Below, one piece after another: positions 55,364-64,000 of a stretch of DNA of 64,000 nt. The position numbers and the translations under genes were made by a program. Within the stretch, counting starts at the first letter, position 1. Each line of letters begins with the position of its first letter. Source of the DNA: Toxonevra muliebris (Eukaryota > Arthropoda > Insecta > Diptera > Pallopteridae); contig OY829326.1 of NCBI GenBank assembly GCA_963691655.1, forward strand, positions 109,341,388 to 109,405,387, in the 5' to 3' direction. Below the pieces are notes generated by a model. It had not been told where the DNA came from and made no database searches. It saw nothing but the letters and a program-made list of their open reading frames with translations.

Positions 55364-56010
55364 CAGGGCCGTAGCCAGAATTTTTTCGGGGGGGGGGGGG
55401 GAGGGGGTTTTCATTCGAAGAAAATATTCATAAATAATTTTTATGAAACTGATGTTTAAATAAATAAATTACATACGATGTTGCATTTGATGGACCCTAT
55501 CAGTCAAGGGGCAAGAGTGGATAAACGCCTTGAAGCTTTAGGAATTGTTCTTTCCGAGTTTTTTTTTAATCTTAACCTTAAAAAAATGGCCGAAAATTAC
55601 AAAAAATCCACAGAATAATCAATTTAAATTTTTTCAAATAAATATTGTTCAATGTGAATTCCAATGCATTTTTTTAACGTCAAGGGACATAATTTCGATA
55701 ACTCCTTGACTTTCCATTACCCAAAGTTAAAATAATGACCAATAATGCTACAAAAATTTAGAGGCTAATTTTTTCAAATGATTATCAGTGGGAATTCGGG
55801 CCATTATCAATTATGAGTAACCCGGATGAAGTTAGCATATGTATATTCCCTAAATTCGTGCAGTCACAGCATTAAAAGGGATCTTCCGAGTCAGGGTGCT
55901 CTGAGCAATAATGGGTTAAAGAATTAATTACATTTAAGATTGTCTCCAAAAACTTTGAAGCTGATCCAATAACACTGCCCTGCATGGATTTGGCGAATAA
56001 TATGGTTCCT
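55364..56010. mobile_element. hAT-like element with G-run end, copy 2 (one end only)
   Basis: It begins CAGGGCCGTAGCCAGAATTT and a run of 14 Gs, then matches the left ~500 bases of the 41622-42621 element through TGATGGACCCTAT, CAAATGATNATCA-type and CTGCATGG words. The sequences diverge at about 55990. The right terminal repeat was not found, so the copy is truncated or its interior is longer than in copy 1. A 68-codon minus-strand frame (56009-56215) just beyond is unassigned and could be transposase remains. Confidence 0.65.
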
Positions 56011-56215
56011 AGCAATTGGCTCGATTCCGTGACACCGATTTTTCTGAGAAAATTGTTGACTGTAGCAAAGCCTGTGTCGAGTGAATTTTTCTAGGAGATT
56101 CCACATTTTTTACACTTACTTGTGTAAATCCTTTATTGAATTTCGCAGTTTTGATGTAGCCACTCAAAGTGGCTATAGTTAGCCTGCTTGTAGGCATGGC
56201 AAGAATCCAATTCAT

Positions 56216-56735
56216 TGCTGTGCTGATCTCTTTACACTGAAGCGCACTCGCAATCTAGTCAAATGATGGTAAGAGCGAACTGTTTCTTTTCCAGGGTTTG
56301 TTGAGCCCGTAGTACACACTTATTTCATGCTACCTCGCATTGTGGCATACTTTAAAATTGCTCAATTTGTCTCATTTGTGAAAAAATTCCTCATGTTATT
56401 CACGTTTTCTTGAATGCAACACTTGGTGATGAGAATTGATATGAGAACTAATTGAGGGTATGTAATATAGCCTATCGTAATTTATACGCTCTTGCTGATT
56501 TGACATGGTCTGTTAAATTTTTGGATATTTATAATGTGACTTTCCTGTATATTCTGTACAAATTGTTATATACTTCCTGAAAATTGTAACAAAATATGCT
56601 TTTGCAAGTTATCTAGATACGCTTATTTTGGCACAATATTGCGACATTTCCTTTTAAGCTTCATTATAAACTGTCAACCTGGAGACAAGAAAACATAAAG
56701 CTACTGAGAAAGAGTCAATAGAAACTCCATATCCA
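56216..56735. other. gene-free stretch
   Basis: Nothing recognisable. Confidence 0.45.
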
Positions 56736-56739
56736 TCAC

Positions 56740-57800
56740 ATCAAAAGATTCGGTTTGACATTTCTTACGGATTTGGACGTAAACTCAAGCCTTTGGAAAT
56801 ATTCATTGAGTGCCAAATAGCATAACGCTTGTGATCGTCTTGAAGTAGTTTCAGAGACTCCAGACGGGACGAATCTCGCCCGTAATGACGTAAATATGGT
56901 TTGGATGAAGTCTAAAATAGACAAAGATCCAAGATTGACCCAAGAAATGATTGCTGAGGAACTAAGCTTGAATGCCATGGTTGGGGATCATCTTGGATAC
57001 ACGAAGAAATCAGCACGATGGGTCTCTTAAATTTTCACTAACGCTCAAAAAGAGCCATGTGTGTGTTTTTTGCTTAATACTTTTTTCAAAAAGTCAAAAG
57101 TGAAGAGTCCAGTATCTTTACTAAAATTATAAGAGGTGATGCAGCTTTGTTCTTCAAGTATGACCCAGAAACCAAGAAACAGTCGATGATATAGAGCCCA
57201 GGAGTTGCTGGGTTAGGTTGGAGTGGCTGTCGAGAGACACACTTAGGCCTTAACGGCCCATTATGATACCACATTGTTGGATCTATAGTTTAACGCCGAT
57301 TCCGAACGGCGATGTGGCAATTTTTTATCGGCTTGGTGGTTTTGCCATTACCAACCAGTGTGTTGACTTGTACACTATCTTATAATTCTCATACACTTCA
57401 TATTGATAGTGAATATAAGAAAGTTATGAAAATTAACCACCAGAGACGAAGACGGGAATCGAACCCGAATTTTCCTGATGAAAGTTTAGTGCACTACCCA
57501 CTAGACTATCGAGGTCGTCAAGCAGCAGAAGTTAGCGGCAAAAATGATGATATTAATTTATGTCACCAGAAAGAAATTGTAGCTGGTGTACTGAAATCTG
57601 CTTACCACAAGTTTTTAAATTGTTGGGAAAGCAGAAAAAATATTAACTCCTCCGCTACTTTTTGCATTACGATAACGCCCCAGCTCACACTGCTGAAAAA
57701 ACGAACTACTTCCTTTTCCTCTTAAGCGATATTTTGTTAGTCTCTCTGTATATTGAACGCACTGATCCAAGTGGATGCAGGGTGGCACTGATTTTGGGCA
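56740..57800 (+). pseudogene. mariner-like transposase fossil, third family, split by a SINE
   Basis: In order on the plus strand: a helix-turn-helix piece VWMKSKIDKDPRLTQEMIAE then ELSLNAM and DHLGYTKKSARWV (56895-57030); FFKYDPETKKQSMI (about 57150-57195), equal to the DESWxxxYDPETKxQS block just after the first catalytic Asp; and, after the SINE insert, LHYDNAPAHTAEKTNYFL (57655-57715), the second Asp block. All lie in different frames. The PEL/PPYSPD block with the third acidic residue is not recognisable. Ends were not found. This family is distinct from copies A-C and from the 24952 element. Confidence 0.7.
57211..57525 (-). mobile_element. SINE-A: tRNA-derived SINE with LINE-type tail
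   Basis: Minus strand: A box TAGTCTAGTGGG (57508-57497), B box GGTTCGATTCC (57465-57455) and a T arm CGGG/CCCG. The body shared with 6905-7017 follows (GGTTGGTAATGGCAAAACCA). The tail, with GTGGTATCATAATGGGCC, CCTAAGTGTGTC and CGACAGCCACTCCAACCTAA, matches the 3' end of the LINE at 4655-5967 over about 65 bases. It interrupts the mariner-like fossil. A tRNA-like head plus a LINE tail defines it as a SINE. Confidence 0.75.
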
Positions 57801-57948
57801 AATCAATGGCAATTCTTTCAACTAGCATGCATTCTTTTAAATGCTTGCAGCTCAATAAAGTTATAATATATGCTGACGAAAAGAGGGGAGGGGAGGGGGG
57901 ATGAGGATGGTTTGTGAACAAACCAATTTTCGTGAATATATTTAAACC
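57801..57948. other. short gene-free stretch
   Basis: It includes the G-rich run GAGGGGAGGGGAGGGGGG at 57884-57901. The continuation of the mariner-like fossil, if any, is not recognisable. Confidence 0.45.
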
Positions 57949-58060
57949 CTGAGGACTTACATATGAAAAAATTCAAAACAGGATTGTGACCCCTAATTAA
58001 TTGCTGAGGACTTACATATGAAAAAATTCAAAACAGGATTGTGACCCCTAATTAATTGCT
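57949..58060 (+). repeat. exact tandem duplication, 2 x 55 bp
   Basis: The unit beginning CTGAGGACTTACATATG and ending CCCCTAATTAATTG occurs at 57949-58003 and again at 58004-58058 with no visible difference. Identity continues for two more bases. It is a recent duplication, or an assembly error. Confidence 0.92.
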
Positions 58061-58544
58061 CTTTACAAAGGTGTCTTTCCTAGAATTTTTTTTTTCTAAT
58101 ATAAAAAAGGGCATTTTTCTCAAAACTCTTATGTGGCCTGAAAAAAGTAATAACGGGGTTATACTTCAAGAAAAGAAGTGACACTAAGCAGAACTTTTCG
58201 TGTCGCACTGTGAAATTTTATTGGCTTACAATTTTTCACTTCGAAGGCTAAGTGAAATTCAATCACAATATACTTGTTGCCCTAGGATTTCATTTTTAAA
58301 ATAAAATAAAAATAAATAAATAAATATACCAAGTCATTGTTTAGATTAGGTAAACATTCTTTGATTAAAAGCCTTAAGCATAAATTTCAGGTTACAACAA
58401 GCATTTGCATTATATATATTTATGATGATATTTTTAATAATTTTCCTGCTGCAGTCGCAGTCTCTTGTTCTTTCAAATCCACTTTCACTTCTAATTTCTC
58501 CATGTAATGAAACTTTGACGAATTAGGAAATTTTTTCTGGTATA
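58061..58544. other. gene-free stretch
   Basis: AT-rich; AAATAAATAAATA run near 58310. No coding. Confidence 0.5.
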
Positions 58545-59412
58545 TGAGGCAACCCACGAATCGACCCATTTTTTGAGTTCTTCGAAAGAACGGAGGTGCT
58601 GCTCAGCCAGGCCATGTATCATCGATCGAAACAAGTGGTAATCAGAAGGAGCAATGTCTGGAGAATACGGCGGGTGGGGTAACACTTCCCATTTCAGCGT
58701 TTCCAAGTAGGCAAGGCAAGTAAAAACGCCTTGCAACATGCGGCCGAGCATTGTCGTGCTGAAGAATAACTTCGTCGTGTCTATTCTCATATTCTGGCTT
58801 CTTATCCTTTAATGCTCGGCTCAAACGCATCTATTGTAGTCGGTAGCGGTCGCCAGTGATCGTTTCATTCGGTTTCAACAGCTCATAATACACGACACCT
58901 TTCATATCCCACCAAATACACAGCATGAGCAGCTTGATGTTGATGTTGATGCATGTCCGGGCGGTCCCCATGATTTTTTACGCTTTGGGTTTTCGTAACG
59001 TGTCCACTTTTCATCGCCAGTCACAATACGATGCGGAAAACCCTTTCTTTTCTGTCGTTCAATCAGCAGTTCATTCCCAATTTCCCAATTTTAATCATTT
59101 AGAAATGGTTGATTGATCAACTCCTAAAGATTCTGCAAGTTCTAGTTGCGTTTGACATGAGTCTTCTTCAAGTAATGCCTTTAATTCTTCATCTTCGAAC
59201 TTTTTCGGGCCACTTGAACGTTCCCTGTCTTCAACATCTAAATCACCACTTTTGAAACGGGCATACCACACCTGACACATTCTAACGTCTATAGCACAGT
59301 CAGGATAAGCTTCAGTGAGTAAACGATGTGCTTCAGTTGCGTTTTTCTTTAAATGGAAGAAGCAAATTAAAACTTCCCGCAAATGTTGATTCGTTGGCAC
59401 GAAATTTGACAT
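58545..59412 (-). pseudogene. mariner transposase pseudogene (copy C)
   Basis: It starts MSNFVPTNQHLREVLI at 59412 and is open through the N-terminal helix-turn-helix to DQSTISK (59095). A deletion then removes most of the WVPYELKPRDVERR linker region, and the frame shifts. Next are the TGDEKW block (about 59020-59000), HDNARPHVA (58750-58725, second Asp) and, in another frame, YSPDIAPSDYHLF (58668-58630, third Asp). It ends at WVDSWVAS, after which unrelated sequence reads on. The coding is inverted relative to copies A and B. Confidence 0.9.
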
Positions 59413-59582
59413 TTTCAGCTATAGTAAAACACTTTTTTTAAATTATGAAAATTATTTGACAGATCAATTCTTATAGTATTTTTGGAGCTCTTCGAGATAG
59501 AATAGCTGTCAATGTCAAAAATGGCGCGTATGATAGATATGAAGTTAGTCATAATTACGAGTTTATACATTCATACTCCCAA
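58545..59582 (-). mobile_element. mariner (DD34D) copy C, 3'-truncated
   Basis: The 5' terminal repeat is at the right (minus strand TTGGGAGTATGAATGTATAA, 59582 downward) with TA beyond it (59583-59584). Homology to copies A/B stops at 58545, so the C-terminal ~50 codons and the 3' terminal repeat are lost. Confidence 0.9.
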
Positions 59583-60292
59583 TACATTTTTTTCAAAAAT
59601 TACCAAAATCAATTCATATACGTAAACGATACAGCTCATTTTTTTACATAAAGGCAATTATGTACCTATACTAAGTACCATATTTCCTTAATTTAAAAAA
59701 AAACCCATGAAATTTCAATTTGTTTATTGGAAAAATAATTTATTTTTAAAACCAAACGCTGATTGTGGGAAAAGAATTTCTTTGAAATTTCTGAGTTTAG
59801 GGTAAACCAAAAAAAGAAAAAAAAAAACGAAACTATTCAAATTCTTGAAATTACCAAAAGGATACAATCATGCAACTAATTGACAGACTCTAAAACGCCC
59901 ATACAAGTGCTACACTACTCGCTTACTTATGTGGCAAAGTGTTAAAAGAAAAGCAGACACAGAATTCCTCAAGTGTAGCTTGAAATTTATGAAAAACAAG
60001 AAACGGAAAGAGCTAAAAAAAAACTAAAAAATATATGAAAATATGACGGAGCAGCGAACAAAAAATCGTTTAAAATTGCAGTTAAAATAAAACAAAAATA
60101 AAAAGAAATGCGACAAAATATGAAAATATCATAAGAGATATTAAAAAATGCCTATACTATGTATGTATATCAACATATGCATGTACTTGATTTGTAAAGA
60201 GAGAATATAGCGCGCAGATTAAAGAAACATGTGTTAAATATTCCCATGAAACTAAAAATAGACATATTGAAATGATTTCAAAAAACATTAAA

Positions 60293-60313
60293 CACACACA
60301 TACACACACACAC
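60293..60313. repeat. CA microsatellite
   Basis: CACACACATACACACACACAC. Confidence 0.85.
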
Positions 60314-60495
60314 GTACTAAAAGCGAAAAAAGAAAATACTTTATTTTTGTTGAAAACAAAAAAAAAAATGTTTATGGTGAAAATGTTTTAAAAATTGCCC
60401 ATGGGTTCAAGTGCATCACAGCGGTGCAGCAGTTCAACTCTGCTCCGCGCTGCGCTCCGCAACTCATTGTTTTTTCTTATGTTGATTGCATTGCA

Positions 60496-60520
60496 TGTGT
60501 ATGTGTGTGTGTGTGTGTAG
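60496..60520. repeat. GT microsatellite
   Basis: TGTGTATGTGTGTGTGTGTGT tract, complementary in kind to the CA tract 200 bases upstream. Confidence 0.85.
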
Positions 60521-61074
60521 AAGTGATGCAGTAAAATCATTATTAGAACATTATAAAATTGAGAGAGCGCAAAGTGTCTTCCCAGGAGCTATTTATAGCT
60601 TCATCACAAACTAACTAAGGCAAGCAAACATGTGTGGTGGCGGCGTTGATAGCGGCACTGGCACCGATGTTGTTGTTGCTGCTAGTATATTGCTGCTAGT
60701 GTTTTTCTGCTGTTGTTGTTGCTACTTATGATGAGGACAACGACAATGCATTGCATTGAAGCGCACAGTTAAAATTAAATGATTTGTGCTCTGTGTGTTC
60801 TGAATTGTTTTGTTGAGAAAATGTAGACAGATAATGCAGGGGCGTGTATATAAATTTTTGAAGTATACTCGACGATAGTAGCTGATTTTTAATTCTTCAT
60901 GAAGGTTAAAGAAAAAACAAGGACTTGGTGAATTTAGAGAATAAAAATGAAAATAACTTTGGATGAATATTTAAAGAGATTTAATGTATTTTTAAAAGTT
61001 TCATATTTTCTCTTAATTCTCCTAAACAAATCCTAAATTCTAAACCTACGCATTTCGAAAAGAACCGACTCAAA

Positions 61075-61700
61075 TAGTGATTAGCTTGCGGATATAGAAC
61101 CAAACTATTCAGGACAAATTCAGACCAAAAATAAACTAATAAGTCAGATTAAAATTTTGACAAAAATTTATATCAAAACTAACACCAAAAACCAGAACAA
61201 AGCAATTCCATTTTTTACAAAGAGTTGATCGAAAGTAAGCCAAAAATCAAAGCAGGAATAATAACTCAAAATAAAATTCAGACTAAAATCGGAACAACGG
61301 TCAAACCAAAATTCTGACCGAAAAGTTGACTAAAAGCTGACCATATTTAGATTAAAATTCGGACCGAAACTCGGACGAAAACTCAGAACGAATGTCAGAA
61401 ATCAGAGCAAATGCAAAACTAAAACTTGCCAAAACATACACCAAATTAAAACTCAGACCATAATTCAAACCAAAAAGGAAACCAAAACACAGAACTGAAA
61501 TCTGTCCAAAAGTCGGACTAAAATAATACTAAAAGTAATATATAACTTCAAATAACGAAATTGACATGAACTTAAGTCATGACTCTGAAAATTAACCTCT
61601 AGATTTAATTTTCATAGCCTCCTAAAAAACTACCAATACTAAAAGTAGTTCACAAAATAAAATCTAAAATGGACAAAAGTCAGACCGAAAAACTTAAGTT
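61075..61700 (+). repeat. degenerate ~15-nt minisatellite field (CAGACCAAAA type)
   Basis: Variants of ATTCAGACCAAAAAT, AACTCAGACCATAATTCA, AACTCGGACGAAAACTCAGA and ATTCGGACCGAAA recur for about 600 bases in the same orientation, with a period near 13-16 and much drift. The plus strand is A-rich and T-poor. A smaller field of similar words lies at 28900-29215. No coding. Confidence 0.6.
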
Positions 61701-62916
61701 ACAATGAACTAACACTGAAATTTTAGTTTCAATAGTAAACAATTGCACTTGAGAAAGAATTTGAAAGCTGACAAGTATGTATATAATATTATAAATGAAA
61801 AAAATGTATGTAAATCAATCAGTCATATTAAATCTTCAGAAAGAAGATTTTAAAACCCAAGATCAGATATTCATCAGAAAAAATTTCTCGCCTACAGTCG
61901 TATTTGAAAATTTTTTTGCTTCCATTTGCGCCTTTGGATCTAAAACATCGCGGCATGAAATTGCCGGTTTTTGGCTTTAACAGAGATCTGTGGTATCTGA
62001 AAAGCTATTGCAATAGTAAGAATTACTTATTCTGAACTCATTATTGCAACTAGTACAATCAAGTCACCTAATCTATTTAACCCACGGATTAGTGGCAAAA
62101 CCCCTGGGAAACTTTTTGATTGAAAATTGCTTATATTTCGGCCAAGGTAAGGTGCCCAGGACCGACAATGTATTCAAAGAATATATTATTATCCTTCGTC
62201 TGAAACCATTTAAAGGGCGATTCGTGAATTTGTTCAGATTTTATGGTGGTTTTTATGTGTTAAGGGCCGGATTAGTGATAAGATCCGCTGAATCCGCTGG
62301 GATAACACTGTGCGCCACCAAAATTATGATTCCAAATCTCTCAACGGTTTATAATATTTAGCACTACGCTCACTTATTAATATTGCCAATGCATTTTGCT
62401 ACTTTAGGTCAAATAATCGATTTTTTTAAGGTCAAAGTCTGCAATAGAGGACATAAATATAATTCGCTTAATTCATAAATAACAAAGAATTTGGTATTGA
62501 TGTTTTCGGCAAAATTGGGCTTCTAAAACAGGTCTACAATATTGCAGAGCACTGTAGCCGCAAAAATTTAGCACAGAATATGGGATTTGAAACTAAATGC
62601 AAATTCGCTTAAATGTTAACAATAAACATGTTCTTCTTTACCTACAATTTTGCTGAACATAGGCAACCTCTAAATATCAACTAAAACCGGTCAATTATGC
62701 CCCAGAATTATAAAATTAAGAATTGATTAGGAACCACGTAAGGCCCTTAGATATTATTTGATTTCCTGTATTTATTCATCACTCAATTGACAACAAAAAA
62801 TATCTGAGACCGAGCCACGAACCGGTTTTCCTCACATTAAAAATACTATGATGCCTTTTGAACGTGCATCTCAAATTTGCCAAGTGGTGCAATAGACCTT
62901 CTGAGACTGTAGCATA
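61701..62916. other. gene-free stretch
   Basis: No recognised gene. The 105-codon frame at 62044-62361 has no domain that I can identify; the ORFs at 61795-61980 and 62779-62994 likewise. Confidence 0.5.
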
Positions 62917-64000
62917 CAGTCTTTTCAACAAGAGCGTGTACGGCTTAATTGCACGAACAACTTTAAGTATCAAGTTGAAGTTTATTTTCAACATTCAGCA
63001 TTTTATTGCGAATGGCGCTGTATAACCTTTTAAACAATCGCAATTATAATATCGTTATTTAAGAAATTTTTCAAATCGTACTCCGTTAATGCATAACGTT
63101 TTTAAGCTACCATTCTTTGCTCACATCCAAAGGAATCCAAAATGTCCTAGGAAGGTGCTGCAAATATCTTGAGAAGTTGAAGGCATTCGTAAAAAAATGG
63201 AATCAACCTTTTTTAGGACACCAGAATGTTTACGGCTTACCAAATCAATGTGCTTCTTCACAGCAAAGGGATTCGGTGATAGCATGAGTTTTTGAAGCCA
63301 ATTCTACCATTATACTTAAAGCAGCCCAACAAAAACTGGCGCAGAAGGTCACTAATATATCCCGTATTATAATCTAAAGTCGTTTAAATTAATTCCAAAT
63401 TGAATTCTGAGCTACCATAACCAAACTCTTACTGACGGCAAAACAAACAAAAAATGGCAGGAGTGGGCTGTCGACCATATGGATAATGAGTGGAGCGATG
63501 TGGCCTTTACAGACGAATCTTTTTTATGGACGGCAGGTACCATAAACGTGCATTGTCTATTAAGGGCAGTAAGATGGTTCTGAGATTAGTTAAGCATCAA
63601 GCTCAAGGAAAAGCTCATGTTTGGGGATGCTTTTCAAGGCAGAGTTTCGACAGGATAATCATGATAACGAGGAATTTGGATATCCAGTACATAATCCATT
63701 TATACCAGCATAGACTCTTATCTTCTGCCAATAACTAGTTTGGGAAAGAAATTGAAATTGAGTGCTTTAAGAGGGCAGGACCCTAAACATCAAAGTCGCT
63801 TGTGCAGTAAGTGAAAAGAGGAAAATTGGATAAGAATTTTGGACTGCACCTCTCAATCTCCAGATGCTAACCACATTGAAAATTTCTAAGCAATTATTAA
63901 GCTTAAGATGAACAGAAAAAATGCTAAGAGCATTACCCAATTGAAACGACAGATTAAGTCAAAATGGCTGTGTTTGACGCAATCGTATGCCGAAAAGCTA
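62917..64000 (+). pseudogene. Tc1-like (DD34E-type) element, cut by the window end
   Basis: The terminal sequence CAGTCTTTTCAACAAGAGCG follows a TA and matches the end at 38384. Coding remnants from 63430: WSDVAFTDESFLW (first Asp), then in other frames GKAHVWGCFSRQSFDRI, LYQHRLLSSANN, QDPKHQSRLCS (second Asp), LDCTSQSPDANHIENF (the N-P-I-E-N block with the final Glu), and KLKMNRKNAKSITQLKRQIK at the window end. At least four frameshifts or stops are present. The N-terminal DNA-binding half is not recognisable. The 82-codon open frame at 63490-63738 is only the middle of the transposase. Confidence 0.82.

Larger units (their letters stand above)
59585..61074. other. gene-free intergenic stretch with microsatellites
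   Basis: CA/CATA tract at 60293-60313, GT/GTAT tract at 60496-60520, poly-A runs near 59818 and 60359, and GTTGTT tracts at 60670-60720. No coding sequence. Confidence 0.55.

Noticed and set aside
62044..62361. 105-codon frame as a host gene
   Set aside because: No domain seen and no upstream signals. It lies between repeat fields and a Tc1-like element, so chance or transposon origin is as likely.
1..64000. CRISPR array, prokaryotic operon, riboswitch or rRNA
   Set aside because: No regularly spaced direct repeats with unique spacers, no Shine-Dalgarno-linked gene series and no rRNA motifs. The DNA is clearly animal.

Overview
The window looks like genomic DNA from a higher fly (Diptera), probably a tephritid-like fruit fly. 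It is AT-rich, with many CAA/GTT and CA/GT microsatellites. Its one convincing host gene is an Enhancer-of-split/HES-type bHLH repressor. Everything else that codes is a transposon or retrotransposon, almost always broken. The species is an inference; no base composition was computed and no database was searched.

Host part. At the left edge (260-445, minus strand) is the first coding exon of the bHLH gene: basic region, helix 1 and a strong splice donor. The rest of the gene lies left of base 1. The other ~63.5 kb is its upstream/intergenic flank. Four CGTGGGAA words (the Su(H)/CSL consensus) lie outside recognised elements in this flank and may be Notch-response input, but this is unproven.

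Mobile part, left to right: a hAT-like element with 8-bp target duplication (2635-3697); a facing pair of tRNA-like promoters (3896-4187); an RNase-H LINE fossil (4655-5967) cut by a Mutator-like element with 9-bp duplication (5968-7960), which itself holds SINE sequence; a second RNase-H LINE fossil (11460-12290); a pre-miRNA-like hairpin (15048-15123); a piggyBac-like element (16813-18257) holding a TA-flanked element (17355-18058); mariner copy A (19896-21092); a second piggyBac-like element with a transposase N-terminus (21813-22656); a different mariner-like element (24952-26168) holding an odd foldback MITE (25409-25704); a CR1/jockey-type LINE with ORF1 and ORF2 (29318-32690) next to an older LINE piece (32690-33160); mariner copy B with an almost full ORF (33229-34508); Tc1-like and P-element-like remnants (38384-39029); two hAT-like elements with perfect 8-bp duplications (39175-40996 and 41622-42621); a Tc1/mariner pseudogene (45365-46200); a 451-bp foldback (46224-46674); an element within an element (47069-48037); an RNase-H LINE (48176-50125); a mariner-like fossil split by a SINE (56740-57800); a 2x55-bp tandem duplication; mariner copy C on the minus strand (58545-59582); and a Tc1-like element running off the right edge (62917-64000).

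How the parts relate. The most interesting pattern is two apparent SINE/LINE partnerships inside one window. The SINE at 7018-7215 ends in a tail matching the 3' end of the LINE at 48176-50125. The SINE at 57211-57525 ends in a tail matching the 3' end of the LINE at 4655-5967. That is what is expected of tRNA-derived SINEs moved in trans by a partner LINE. Insertions inside other insertions also give a relative order of events. No CRISPR array, prokaryotic operon, rRNA gene or intact canonical tRNA was seen.
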